NCBI RefSeq assembly: GCF_030817495.1
Contig: NZ_JAUSZK010000001.1
Location: forward strand, 1,054,001-1,118,000
DNA length: 64,000 nucleotides
Direction: 5' to 3'
Source: Streptomyces sp. V3I7
Lineage (GTDB): Bacteria > Actinomycetota > Actinomycetes > Streptomycetales > Streptomycetaceae
The notes under the pieces: generated by a model
Databases searched by the model: none
Seen by the model: only the letters and a program-made list of their open reading frames with translations
Told to the model about the DNA's origin: nothing
Part shown: positions 56,030 to 64,000 of the stretch, in pieces
Layout of the letters: every line of letters begins with the position of its first letter
Position numbering within the stretch: the first letter of the stretch is position 1
Program-made: the position numbers and the translations under genes

Positions 56030-56782
56030 TTACGCGTCGACCTTCTCCATGATCTCGTCGCTGACATCGAAGTTGGCGAAGACGTTCTGCACGTCGTCGC
56101 TGTCCTCGAGCGCGTCGATCAGCTTGAAGATCTTCTTGGCGCCCTCCTCGTCCAGCTCGACCTGGACGGAGGGCACGAAGCTCGAGTCGGCGGAGTCGTA
56201 GTCGATGCCGGCCTCCTGGAGCGCGGTGCGCACCGCGACCAGGTCGGTGGCCTCGCTGATGACCTCGAAGGTCTCGCCGAGGTCGTTGACCTCCTCGGCT
56301 CCGGCGTCCAGGACGGCGCCGAGCACGTCGTCCTCGGTCAGCTCGCCCTTGGGGACGATGATGACGCCCTTGCGGCTGAACATGTACGACACCGAGCCGG
56401 GGTCGGCCATGTTGCCGCCGTTGCGGGTCATGGCGACACGGACGTCGGAGGCGGCACGGTTGCGGTTGTCGGTGAGGCACTCGATGAGCACCGCGACACC
56501 GTTCGGGCCGTAACCCTCGTACATGATCGTCTCGTAGTCGGCGCCGCCGGCCTCGAGGCCGCCGCCGCGCTTGACCGCGGAGTCGATGTTCTTGTTCGGG
56601 ACCGACTGCTTCTTCGCCTTCTGGATGGCGTCGTAGAGCGTCGGGTTGCCCTCGATGTCGACGCCGCCCATGCGCGCCGCGACCTCGATGTTCTTGATCA
56701 GCTTCGCGAAGAGCTTGCCGCGCTTGGCGTCGATCACGGCCTTCTTGTGCTTCGTCGTGGCCCATTTAGAGTGGCCGGACAT
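56030..56782 (-). CDS. yebC: YebC/PmpR-family transcriptional regulator or translation factor
   Basis: 250 aa of the YebC/TACO1 family. The N-terminal [20 protein letters not shown] is diagnostic, followed by [20 protein letters not shown]. It continues with the acidic middle and ends in [13 protein letters not shown]. Family members are reported both as DNA-binding regulators and as ribosome-associated factors easing proline-rich translation. It stands between pdxT and the ruv genes, as in many actinobacteria, ending in a hairpin. Confidence 0.95.
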   Translation of the reverse strand: MSGHSKWATTKHKKAVIDAKRGKLFAKLIKNIEVAARMGGVDIEGNPTLYDAIQKAKKQSVPNKNIDSAVKRGGGLEAGGADYETIMYEGYGPNGVAVLIECLTDNRNRAASDVRVAMTRNGGNMADPGSVSYMFSRKGVIIVPKGELTEDDVLGAVLDAGAEEVNDLGETFEVISEATDLVAVRTALQEAGIDYDSADSSFVPSVQVELDEEGAKKIFKLIDALEDSDDVQNVFANFDVSDEIMEKVDA

Positions 56783-56830
56783 CTGCCTGTCTCCTTCGCG
56801 TAACCCATCTCTGTACGAACCCCAGAGATC

Positions 56831-57436
56831 CTACAAGGACTCCCGGGTCCGGTTGGCGCGCACCATGTCGACGAACAGGGAGTGCACTCGGTGGTCGCCG
56901 GTCAGCTCCGGGTGGAACGACGTGGCGAGCGCGTTGCCCTGGCGGACCGCGACGATGTGACCGTCGTGCTCGGCGAGCACCTCGGCCCCGGCACCGACGG
57001 ACTCGACCCAGGGGGCGCGGATGAAGACGCCCTCTACAGGATCGCCCTCGACTCCCTTGACGGCGACGGCCGCTTCGAACGACTCGTTCTGCCGGCCGAA
57101 GGCGTTGCGGCGCACGATCATGTCGATGCCGCCGATGGTCTCCTGGCCCGAGCGCGGGTCGAGGATCTTGTCGGCGAGCATGATCATTCCCGCGCAGGTG
57201 CCGTAGACGGGCATGCCCTCGCGCACGCGCGCGCGGAGGAGGTCCATCACTCCGAAGAGGACGGCCAGCTTGGAGATCGTGGTGGACTCGCCGCCGGGGA
57301 GGACGAGGCCGTCGACCTCGGCGAGCTCTTCGGGGCGCCGCACCGGCCTGGCCACGGCGTCGGCCGCGGCCAGGGCGATGAGGTGCTCCCGTACGTCGCC
57401 CTGGAGGGCCAGGACGCCGATGACGGGGGTGTTCAT
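56831..57436 (-). CDS. pdxT: pyridoxal 5'-phosphate synthase glutaminase subunit
   Basis: 201 aa class I amidotransferase. The glycine loop is [13 protein letters not shown], the nucleophile Cys is in [15 protein letters not shown], and the His-Glu pair is in [20 protein letters not shown]. It supplies ammonia to PdxS. The ATG at 57436 gives [18 protein letters not shown], the usual start, and lies 12 bases from pdxS, so the two are co-transcribed. Confidence 0.96.
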   Translation of the reverse strand: MNTPVIGVLALQGDVREHLIALAAADAVARPVRRPEELAEVDGLVLPGGESTTISKLAVLFGVMDLLRARVREGMPVYGTCAGMIMLADKILDPRSGQETIGGIDMIVRRNAFGRQNESFEAAVAVKGVEGDPVEGVFIRAPWVESVGAGAEVLAEHDGHIVAVRQGNALATSFHPELTGDHRVHSLFVDMVRANRTRESL

Positions 57437-57448
57437 GGTGTCCGTGCC

Positions 57449-58366
57449 CTACCAGCCGCGGTTGGCGTAGCGCTCGGCCTCGGGGAGGGTGTCGCAGTTG
57501 ATGCCGACCATGGCCTCGCCGAGGTTGCGGGACGCGTCCGCGATGATCTTCGGGTCGTCGTAGAAGGTGGTGGCCTTCACGATGGCGGCGGCGCGCTTGG
57601 CCGGGTCGCCGGACTTGAAGATGCCGGAGCCCACGAAGACGCCCTCGGCGCCGAGCTGGCGCATGAGCGCGGCGTCGGCGGGGGTGGCGACGCCGCCGGC
57701 GGAGAAGAGGACGACCGGGAGCTTGCCCAGGTCGGCGACCTCCTTGACCAGCTCGTACGGGGCGCGCAGCTCCTTGGCGGCGGCGAACAGCTCGTTGTGG
57801 TCGAGGGCGCGCAGTCGGCCGATCTCGTTCTTGATCTGGCGCAGATGGCGGACGGCCTCGACGACGTTGCCGGTGCCGGCCTCGCCCTTGGAGCGGATCA
57901 TGGCCGCGCCCTCGGCGATGCGGCGCAGGGCCTCACCGAGGTTGGTGGCGCCGCAGACGAAGGGGGTCGTGAAGGCCCACTTGTCGGAGTGGTTGACCTC
58001 GTCGGCCGGGGTGAGGACCTCGGACTCGTCGATGTAGTCGACGCCGAGGGACTGCAGGACCTGGGCCTCGACGAAGTGGCCGATGCGGGACTTGGCCATG
58101 ACCGGGATCGAGACGGCGTCGATGATGCCCTCGATCATGTCCGGGTCGGACATGCGGGCCACGCCGCCGTCCTTGCGGATGTCGGCGGGCACGCGCTCCA
58201 GGGCCATGACGGCGACGGCGCCCGCGTCCTCGGCGATCTTCGCCTGCTCCGGCGTGACGACGTCCATGATCACGCCGCCCTTGAGCTGCTCGGCCATGCC
58301 GCGCTTCACGCGCGCGGTGCCGGTCTCGGGGGTCGGCGTGGAGGAGTCGGAAATCGTGTGGGACAC
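57449..58366 (-). CDS. pdxS: pyridoxal 5'-phosphate synthase lyase subunit
   Basis: 305 aa barrel that condenses ribose 5-phosphate, glyceraldehyde 3-phosphate and ammonia to PLP. The catalytic lysines are in [16 protein letters not shown] (Lys near residue 93) and [15 protein letters not shown]. The opening [20 protein letters not shown] after a short tail is typical. The GTG at 58366 ([11 protein letters not shown]) has GAGG upstream; the frame open to 59194 is not supported. Confidence 0.96.
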   Translation of the reverse strand: MSHTISDSSTPTPETGTARVKRGMAEQLKGGVIMDVVTPEQAKIAEDAGAVAVMALERVPADIRKDGGVARMSDPDMIEGIIDAVSIPVMAKSRIGHFVEAQVLQSLGVDYIDESEVLTPADEVNHSDKWAFTTPFVCGATNLGEALRRIAEGAAMIRSKGEAGTGNVVEAVRHLRQIKNEIGRLRALDHNELFAAAKELRAPYELVKEVADLGKLPVVLFSAGGVATPADAALMRQLGAEGVFVGSGIFKSGDPAKRAAAIVKATTFYDDPKIIADASRNLGEAMVGINCDTLPEAERYANRGW

Positions 58367-58512
58367 GGGTGACCTCACTCGGTGAAGACGATGTTGTGCT
58401 GAACCGAGGAAACGTGAAGGAAGAGGGCCACTGCAAGGGCCAATGCGAAGGCCGTGGATCCTTTTTTCCACTGATCCCTGTGTCCCGCCCCGTTTCGGCC
58501 GTCGTCGTACCG

Positions 58513-59055
58513 CTACGTCGCCCGGTCCGCGAGGGCCGCCGGCGGCTCGTCGTCCATCTCGAAAGCCATCGGGAACGGCGCGTGTCCGGCCAGCCGGAAC
58601 CAGCGCACCTTGCGGTGCTGGCGCAGCCGCCGGGCGGCGCCCACCGCGTCGTTGTGGAAGCGGCGGGCCATCGGCACCCGGCGCACCGCCTCGGTCAGCT
58701 CCCGCGCGGCCTCGTCTCCCCCGAGTGCCTCGCGGACGGCGTCCACCTGCTGGGCCTCCGCGAAGACGGCCCGCAGCGCCTGGGTGAGCTCGCTCTCGGC
58801 GACCTCCCGGTGGTCCTCCTCGGCCTGCCGCGCGGCGTGTGCGGCCTCGTACAGCAGGATCGAGGCAGCGGGGTCCAGGACGCCCGAGGTCGCCACCTCC
58901 TGGGTCACCGAGGCGCGGCGCAGCAACTGGGCGTCGAGCGCGGCGCGGGCGGCGTCGATCCGTGCGTGCAGCCGGTCGAGCCGGCCGGCCGTCCAGCTCA
59001 GATACAGACCGATCGCGACGAGGGCGACGAGGATCCAGACAAGGGTTGGAGTCAC
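58513..59055 (-). CDS. LemA-like single-pass membrane protein
   Basis: 180 aa. One N-terminal transmembrane helix ([20 protein letters not shown], residues 5-24) is followed by [20 protein letters not shown] and RRASV, a helical stretch resembling LemA-type proteins. The rest is charged helices. No catalytic residues are seen. I start at the GTG at 59055 ([10 protein letters not shown]); a TTG three codons upstream is also open. It lies between the pdx pair and the mannosyltransferase cluster. Confidence 0.8.
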   Translation of the reverse strand: MTPTLVWILVALVAIGLYLSWTAGRLDRLHARIDAARAALDAQLLRRASVTQEVATSGVLDPAASILLYEAAHAARQAEEDHREVAESELTQALRAVFAEAQQVDAVREALGGDEAARELTEAVRRVPMARRFHNDAVGAARRLRQHRKVRWFRLAGHAPFPMAFEMDDEPPAALADRAT

Positions 59056-59179
59056 GGGCCGCAAGGCTACCGGGGCGCTCCGCTGGGGTTGGCCGGGTCA
59101 CCTCGAGTTGGTCGCACGCCGGGGACTGCCGCCCCCAGACCCCCGCTGTCGGCCTGAACGGCCTCGTCCTCAAACGCCG

Positions 59180-59210
59180 GACGGGCTGAAACACCCCGGG
59201 CGTCGAGAAG
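59180..59210. repeat. Streptomyces-type intergenic repeat, unit 1
   Basis: GACGGGCTGAAA followed by a CCCCG...GTCGAGAAG tail. It is repeated at 59275-59308 in the same orientation, in the 263-base gap between the pimA stop and the LemA-like gene. Confidence 0.55.
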
Positions 59211-59274
59211 GACCCTGGGGACCAAAGCGGGGCCGACCCACCTACTACGGCCCTACCTACCCAGGTGCTGCCCC

Positions 59275-59308
59275 GACGGGCTGAAATGCCCCGCCCGACG
59301 TCGAGAAG
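59275..59308. repeat. Streptomyces-type intergenic repeat, unit 2
   Basis: Second copy of GACGGGCTGAAA and of the CCCCG...GTCGAGAAG tail, 95 bases from the first, ending 11 bases from the pimA stop codon. Confidence 0.55.
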
Positions 59309-59318
59309 AGCCCTCCCG

Positions 59319-60482
59319 TCAGTCCCTCGCCAGGCCGAAGCGGGAGCGTCTGCCGCCCCAGCGGTCGTCCGTGGCTACCGCTGCCGCGCCGGCCGTGACC
59401 GTTTCGTAGACGGAGAGGATGTCGGCGCCGACCGTCGACCAGTCGAAGCGGCGGACGTGGGCGCTGCCCCGGGTGCGGAGTTCGGCTCGGCGGCCGGGGT
59501 CTTGCAGGAGGCGTACGGCGGCTTCCGCGAGGGCGTCGGCGTCCTCGTTGGCGAAGAGTTCGCCCGCCGCTCCCTGGTCGAGGACCTGGGCGAAGGCGTC
59601 GAGGTCGGAGGCGAGGACGGGGGCGCCGGCGGACATGGCCTCGACGAGGATGATGCCGAAGCTCTCGCCGCCGGTGTTGGGGGCGACGTACAGGTCGACG
59701 CTGCGCAGGAAGCTGGCCTTCTCCTCGTCGCTGATCATGCCGAGGAACTCGACGCGGGAGCGGAGTTCGGCCGGGAGCGTCTCGACGGCCTCCTCCTCGT
59801 CGCCGCGGCCGGCGACCAGGAGCCGGGTCTGCGGACGGGCGGCGAGGATCTTCGGGAGGGCCTTCATGAGCACCGGCAGGCCCTTGCGGGGCTCGTCGAT
59901 GCGGCCGACGAAGCCGATCGTGTCGCCCTGCCACTCGGGCTTCGGCTCGGCCTTGGCGAAGAAGTCGACGTCGACGCCGTTGGGGATCACCACCGCGTCC
60001 CCGCCGAGGTGCTCGACGAGGGTGCGGCGGGCGTACTCGCTCACGGCGATGCGCGCGCTGATCTTCTCCAGGGCGGCCTGGAGGATCGAGTACGCGGCGA
60101 TCATCGCGCGGGAGCGCGGGTTGGACGTGTGGAAGGTGGCCACGATGGGGCCCTGCCCGGCCCAGCAGGTCAGCAGGCCGAGCGACGGCGAGGTCGGTTC
60201 GTGGATGTGTACCACGTCGAACGCGCCGTCGTGCAGCCAGCGGCGCACCCGCGCGGCACTGAGGAAGCCGAAGTTCAGCCGGGCCACCGAACCGTTGTAC
60301 GGCACGGGGACCGCGCGGCCGGCCGAGACGACGTACGGCGGGAGCGGGGTGTCGTCGTCGGCCGGGGCCAGGACGGACACCTCGTGCCCGAGGCCGATGA
60401 AGTACTCGGCCAGGTCGCGGATGTGGAACTGAACGCCGCCCGGAACGTCCCACGAGTACGGGCAGACGATGCCGATCCTCAC
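59319..60482 (-). CDS. pimA: phosphatidylinositol alpha-mannosyltransferase PimA-like (GT4)
   Basis: 387 aa. The N-terminal GT-B domain begins [20 protein letters not shown] (residues 2-21), the PimA opening. [13 protein letters not shown] and [11 protein letters not shown] follow. The nucleotide-sugar motif is in [20 protein letters not shown], and the GT4 ExxxxxE reads [11 protein letters not shown]. It transfers the first mannose to phosphatidylinositol on the inner face of the membrane. The GTG at 60482 overlaps the acyltransferase stop. The gene set pgsA-acyltransferase-pimA is the mycobacterial PIM order. Confidence 0.94.
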   Translation of the reverse strand: MRIGIVCPYSWDVPGGVQFHIRDLAEYFIGLGHEVSVLAPADDDTPLPPYVVSAGRAVPVPYNGSVARLNFGFLSAARVRRWLHDGAFDVVHIHEPTSPSLGLLTCWAGQGPIVATFHTSNPRSRAMIAAYSILQAALEKISARIAVSEYARRTLVEHLGGDAVVIPNGVDVDFFAKAEPKPEWQGDTIGFVGRIDEPRKGLPVLMKALPKILAARPQTRLLVAGRGDEEEAVETLPAELRSRVEFLGMISDEEKASFLRSVDLYVAPNTGGESFGIILVEAMSAGAPVLASDLDAFAQVLDQGAAGELFANEDADALAEAAVRLLQDPGRRAELRTRGSAHVRRFDWSTVGADILSVYETVTAGAAAVATDDRWGGRRSRFGLARD

Positions 60483-61411
60483 ATGGTCCCCTTACCCGGA
60501 TCCGTGGCCGGTGCCTTGGCGGGATCGAGATCCGCCGTCCAGAGCCGCTGGAGCATGTGCCAGTCCTCCGGATGGTCGGCGATTCCCGTGGCGTAGGCGT
60601 CGGCCAGCGCCTGTGTCATGACAGACGTCTTCTCGGCCCGCGTACCTGACTCCGGGACCTCGATCGGGGGGTGCACACGGCCCTGCATGACGGGCGAGTC
60701 GTCGTACCAGAGCGTGACGGGCAGCAGGAGCGCGCCCGTCTGCTGGGCGAGGAGGGCGGGGCCGGCGGGCATCCGCGCCGTCTCGCCGAAGAAGGCGACC
60801 TCGACTCCGGAGGCGGACAGGTCGCGGTCGGCGACCAGGCAGACCAGGCCGCCGTCGCGCAGCCGCCGGGCCAGCGTGCCGAACGCGGAGCCGCCGCTGT
60901 GCGGCAGGACCTCCATGCCGAGGCCCTCGCGGTAGGCGACGAAGCGGTCGTACAGGGTCTCCGGCTTGAGGCGCTCGGCGACCGTGGTGAACGGCGTCTG
61001 AAGCCTGGTGGTGACCCAGGCGCCCGCGAGGTCCCAGTTGGCCAGGTGCGGCAGCGCGAGTATGACGCCGCGGTCGGAGGCCAGGCCGTCGGTGAGGTGG
61101 TGGACGTCCTTGGGGTCGAAGCCGTCCCTGATCCGCTCCGGGCTCCACGCGGGCAGCCGGAACGACTCCATCCAGTAGCGCAGGTACGACCGCATGCCCG
61201 CGCGCGAGAGCTCCGCCAGCCGCTCCGGGCTCGCGTCCGGCACCACGCGCGCGTAGTTGCACTCCAGCCGGCGCACACCCGCGCCGCGCTGCTTCCAGGC
61301 GAGGTCGGCGACCGAGCGGCCGAGCCGCGCGGCGACCGGCTCGGGCAGCTTCTTGACGGTGCTCCAGCCGAGGCCGTACAGGGCGTCGGTCAACCGTTCC
61401 GCGGTGCTCAC
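60479..61411 (-). CDS. lysophospholipid-type acyltransferase (HtrB/PatA family)
   Basis: 310 aa. The HtrB/LpxL fold is recognisable: the acyltransferase box is ILALPHLANWDLAGAWVTTR (the H-x5-D motif, HLANWD), with ERLKPETLYDRFV and VADRDLSASGVEVAFFG following. In mycobacteria the equivalent gene acylates PIM2. The GTG at 61411 overlaps the pgsA stop codon and the stop overlaps pimA, so all three are translationally coupled. An extra leading frame to 61537 is not supported. Confidence 0.92.
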   Translation of the reverse strand: MSTAERLTDALYGLGWSTVKKLPEPVAARLGRSVADLAWKQRGAGVRRLECNYARVVPDASPERLAELSRAGMRSYLRYWMESFRLPAWSPERIRDGFDPKDVHHLTDGLASDRGVILALPHLANWDLAGAWVTTRLQTPFTTVAERLKPETLYDRFVAYREGLGMEVLPHSGGSAFGTLARRLRDGGLVCLVADRDLSASGVEVAFFGETARMPAGPALLAQQTGALLLPVTLWYDDSPVMQGRVHPPIEVPESGTRAEKTSVMTQALADAYATGIADHPEDWHMLQRLWTADLDPAKAPATDPGKGTM

Positions 61412-62085
61412 TTCGCCGCCTCGCTCCCCTGGGACGCGTTGCCCCGGCCGTCCAGGGCCTCCGCCTCCTCGGACTCCCTGCGCACCGTGACGACGCGCTG
61501 GATCAGCGTGACCAGGCTGCCCGCGGCGACGATCCACAGGGCGATGGGCAGCAGGTACTGGATGCCGGGGACACCGAACTTGTGCAGGCCCGCGAAACCG
61601 GCCGCGACCAGCGAGATCACCAGCCGCTCGGCCCGCTCGACGAGCCCGTTGACGGCGACCGGCAGCCCGATCGACTCACCCCGGGCCTTGGTGTACGACA
61701 CCACCTGTCCGCTGGCCAGGCAGAAGATCGAGACGGCGCACAGGACGTTGTCGCCGCCGCCTCCCGCGTACCAGAGGGCGAAGCCGCCGAAGATCGCGCC
61801 GTCGGCGACCCGGTCGAGGGTGGAGTCCAGGAAGGCGCCCCAGCGGCTGGAACGGCCCAGCTGGCGCGCCATGTTGCCGTCGACCAGGTCGGAGAAGACG
61901 AACAGCGTGATCACGATCGTGCCCCAGAAGAACTCGCCCCTGGGATAGAAGACCAGCGCGCCCGCCACCACACCGGCCGTGCCGATGAGCGTGACCGTGT
62001 CGGGGCTGACACCCCGGCGGATGAGAAACGCGGCGAACGGCGTGAGGACACGCGTGAAGAATGCACGCGCGTACTTGTTCAGCAT
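61408..62085 (-). CDS. pgsA: CDP-alcohol phosphatidyltransferase (phosphatidylinositol-phosphate synthase-like)
   Basis: 225 aa, about six transmembrane helices. The CDP-alcohol motif is DLVDGNMARQLGRSSRWGAF followed by LDSTLDRVAD, giving DG-x2-AR-x8-G-x3-D-x3-D. In mycobacteria the homologue at this place makes phosphatidylinositol phosphate from CDP-diacylglycerol. The ATG at 62085 gives MLNKYARAFFTRVLTP; the frame open to 62241 adds a stretch with no support. It is the first gene of the module. Confidence 0.93.
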   Translation of the reverse strand: MLNKYARAFFTRVLTPFAAFLIRRGVSPDTVTLIGTAGVVAGALVFYPRGEFFWGTIVITLFVFSDLVDGNMARQLGRSSRWGAFLDSTLDRVADGAIFGGFALWYAGGGGDNVLCAVSIFCLASGQVVSYTKARGESIGLPVAVNGLVERAERLVISLVAAGFAGLHKFGVPGIQYLLPIALWIVAAGSLVTLIQRVVTVRRESEEAEALDGRGNASQGSEAAK

Positions 62086-62390
62086 GGCCTTCCCGACGGT
62101 CGGTGTCGCCGCGGCCCCTGCTGACCTCCGGCTGGCCCATCGTAGCCACGCGTGCGTGTGTGCGACGGCCGGGCGCACAAGCCCACGCGCGTACAGGGCT
62201 GCCGGACACCCGCACGCCGCCTCCCGGGCCCCGTCACACACCGGTCACGACGCGATCGCGTCCTCCGTATGGACGCACCGTGAAGGGAGTGGAAAGCTCG
62301 AAGGACCGCGGGCGTCATCGGAGCCGCCACCGCACGCGGCCCCGCACGCCCGCGCCCACAGTGACCTCACCGTGCACGGGAGGCAAGGCC
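62086..62390. other. divergent intergenic region, 305 bases
   Basis: This gap separates the start codons of pgsA (minus) and the EF-G-like gene (plus), so it must hold both promoters. No clear -10/-35 pair or protein-coding frame was recognised. A GGGAGG ribosome binding site precedes the EF-G-like ATG. Confidence 0.6.
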
Positions 62391-64000
62391 ATGGGCGACA
62401 AGGCGAACACACACCCTGGGGCCGCCGGCAGGGCAACGGCGGCCGACCACCCCGCGTCCGTACGGAATGTGGTGCTGGTCGGCCACTCCGGATCGGGCAA
62501 GACGACTCTGGTGGAGGCTCTCGCGCTGACCGCGGGAGCCGTGAACCGCGCGGGCCGCGTGGAGGACGGCACCGCCGTCTCCGACTACGACGACATCGAG
62601 CACCGGCAGCAACGCTCCGTACAGCTCTCCCTGGTCCCCGTCGAATGGGACGGGATCAAGATCAACGTTCTCGACACTCCCGGATACGCCGACTTCGTCG
62701 GCGAACTCAGGGCCGGTCTGCGTGCGGCGGACGCGGCCCTCTTCGTCGTCTCGGCGTCGGACGGCGTGGACGGATCGACCCGGATGGTGTGGGAGGAGTG
62801 CGCGGCCGTCGGCATGCCGAGGGCCATCGTCGTCACCCACCTGGAAGCCGCCCGCGCCGACTTCGAGGAGATGACCCGCGTGTGCGCCGAGGCCTTCGGC
62901 GCGGACGACCCCGACGCCGTGCTGCCGCTCTACCTGCCGCTGCACGGCCCCGAGGGTCCCGACGGGCACGCGCCCGTGACCGGGCTCGTCGGACTGCTCT
63001 CGCAGAAGCTCTTCGACTACTCCTCCGGCGAACGCAAGGAGTCCGAACCCGGCCCCGAGCAGCTGCCCCTGATCGAGGAGGCACGCAACCGGCTCATCGA
63101 GGGGATCATCGCCGAGAGCGAGGACGAGACCCTGATGGACCGCTACCTCGGCGGCGAACAGGTCGACGTCAAGACGCTCATCGAGGACCTGGAGAAGGCC
63201 GTCGCGCGCGGCGCCTTCTTCCCCGTCCTGGCCGCCGCCCCCGCCGCCGAGGGCGCCCGCCAGGGCATCGGCACCGTCGAACTCCTGGAGCTGATCACCC
63301 GCGGCTTCCCGACCCCGCTGGAACGGCAGGCCCCCTCCGTCACCACCGTCGACGGCCGGCCGCGCGAGCTCACCTCGTGCGACCCCGACGGCCCACTGGT
63401 CGCCGAGGTCGTCAAGACCGCCTCCGACCCCTACGTCGGCCGCGTCTCCCTGGTCCGCGTCTTCTCCGGCACCGTGCGCCCCGACCAGACCGTGCACGTC
63501 TCCGGGCACGGGCTGACCGACCGCGGCCACGAGGACCACGACGTCGACGAGAAGATCGGGGCCCTGTCCACCCCGTTCGGCAAACAGCAGCGCCCCGTGA
63601 CGCACGCCGTCGCGGGCGACCTGGTGAGCATCGCGAAGCTGGGCCGGGCCGAGACCGGGGACACGCTCTCCGCCAAGGACGAGCCGCTGCTCATGGAGCC
63701 GTGGCAGATGCCCGATCCGCTGCTGCCGCTGGCCATCCAGGCCCACAGCAAACCCGACGAGGACAAGCTCTCCCAGGGCCTGGGCAGGCTGGCCGCCGAG
63801 GACCCGACCATGCGCCTGGAACAGAACCAGGACACCCACCAGGTCGTGCTGTGGTGCCTCGGCGAGGCCCACGCCGACGTCGCCCTGGAACGACTGCGCA
63901 GCCGCTACGGCGTCCAGGTCGACGTCGTCCCGCACAAGGTCTCCCTGCGCGAGACCTTCGGCGGCAAGGGCACCGGCCGCGGACGGCACGTGAAGCAGTC
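62391..64000 (+). CDS. elongation factor G-like protein (EF-G2), 3' end outside window
   Basis: 536 codons are visible. The G1 P-loop is GHSGSGKTT (residues 31-39), the G3 element is DTPGYADF (95-102) and the G4 region reads VTHLEA (148-153). Canonical EF-G has DTPGH and NKMD at these two positions, so the catalytic His is Tyr and the guanine-specifying motif is not conserved. Domain II begins near residue 337. These differences are found in the EF-G2 paralogue group as I recall, and a normal fusA is expected elsewhere. Function is unknown; some EF-G2 proteins bind GTP and ribosomes. The ATG at 62391 follows GGGAGG. Confidence 0.92.
   Translation, partial: MGDKANTHPGAAGRATAADHPASVRNVVLVGHSGSGKTTLVEALALTAGAVNRAGRVEDGTAVSDYDDIEHRQQRSVQLSLVPVEWDGIKINVLDTPGYADFVGELRAGLRAADAALFVVSASDGVDGSTRMVWEECAAVGMPRAIVVTHLEAARADFEEMTRVCAEAFGADDPDAVLPLYLPLHGPEGPDGHAPVTGLVGLLSQKLFDYSSGERKESEPGPEQLPLIEEARNRLIEGIIAESEDETLMDRYLGGEQVDVKTLIEDLEKAVARGAFFPVLAAAPAAEGARQGIGTVELLELITRGFPTPLERQAPSVTTVDGRPRELTSCDPDGPLVAEVVKTASDPYVGRVSLVRVFSGTVRPDQTVHVSGHGLTDRGHEDHDVDEKIGALSTPFGKQQRPVTHAVAGDLVSIAKLGRAETGDTLSAKDEPLLMEPWQMPDPLLPLAIQAHSKPDEDKLSQGLGRLAAEDPTMRLEQNQDTHQVVLWCLGEAHADVALERLRSRYGVQVDVVPHKVSLRETFGGKGTGRGRHVKQ

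Noticed and set aside
62367..63989. 540-codon minus-strand frame opposite the EF-G-like gene
   Set aside because: The plus strand encodes a clear GTPase; the antisense frame has no motif.

Overview
The window is a high-GC (about 72%) block of Streptomyces-type core chromosome. The genus call rests on GTG/TTG starts and very strong codon bias, on BldD and a 107-aa sIHF-type nucleoid protein, on hydrolase-dead PriA signatures, and on a gene order that I recall as matching the conserved S. coelicolor segment from the guaB1-like gene to the EF-G-like gene (SCO1461 to SCO1528, from memory and not checked). There is no prophage, insertion sequence, CRISPR array, tRNA or rRNA in the window. Almost everything is on the minus strand; only the HTH gene at 7.3 kb, bldD, the cyclophilin and DUF349 genes at 44-46 kb, and the EF-G-like gene at the right edge read on the plus strand.

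Left part (1-7 kb): a GuaB1-like enzyme (cut by the window edge), a barstar-like inhibitor coupled to a predicted lipoprotein guanyl-specific RNase, a 640-bp gene-poor stretch with a decayed alpha/beta-hydrolase remnant, a SorC/DeoR-type sugar-sensing regulator, rpe, rsmB and fmt. Next (7-14 kb): a small HTH protein, a tandemly duplicated convergent junction, priA, metK (frameshifted as given), coaBC, rpoZ, gmk and sIHF. The complete de novo pyrimidine cluster follows (14.7-24.7 kb) in transcription order pyrR-pyrB-pyrC-membrane protein-carA-carB-pyrD-pyrF, with stop/start overlaps at several joints. It diverges from bldD, whose promoter carries an exact match to the BldD operator consensus.

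Middle (25-35 kb): nusB, efp and a peptidase-like M24 protein, a P-loop ATPase, then the shikimate cluster aroC-aroK-aroB with aroE and mltG upstream. Next are ruvX, alaS with two small membrane-linked proteins, rpsD with a long structured leader, rarA, a VKOR-family protein, hisS and an MBL hydrolase (35-44 kb). Right part (44-64 kb): membrane-anchored cyclophilin, DUF349 protein, relA, apt, secF-secD-yajC, ruvB-ruvA-ruvC, yebC, pdxT-pdxS, a LemA-like protein, and a three-gene phosphatidylinositol-mannoside module (pgsA-acyltransferase-pimA), ending in an EF-G paralogue with altered GTPase motifs that runs off the edge.

The content is mostly housekeeping. The items most worth a second look are the lipoprotein RNase/barstar pair, the metK frameshift, the degenerate catalytic motifs in PriA, the M24 protein and the EF-G paralogue, the BldD operator, the pyr leader, and the rpsD leader.
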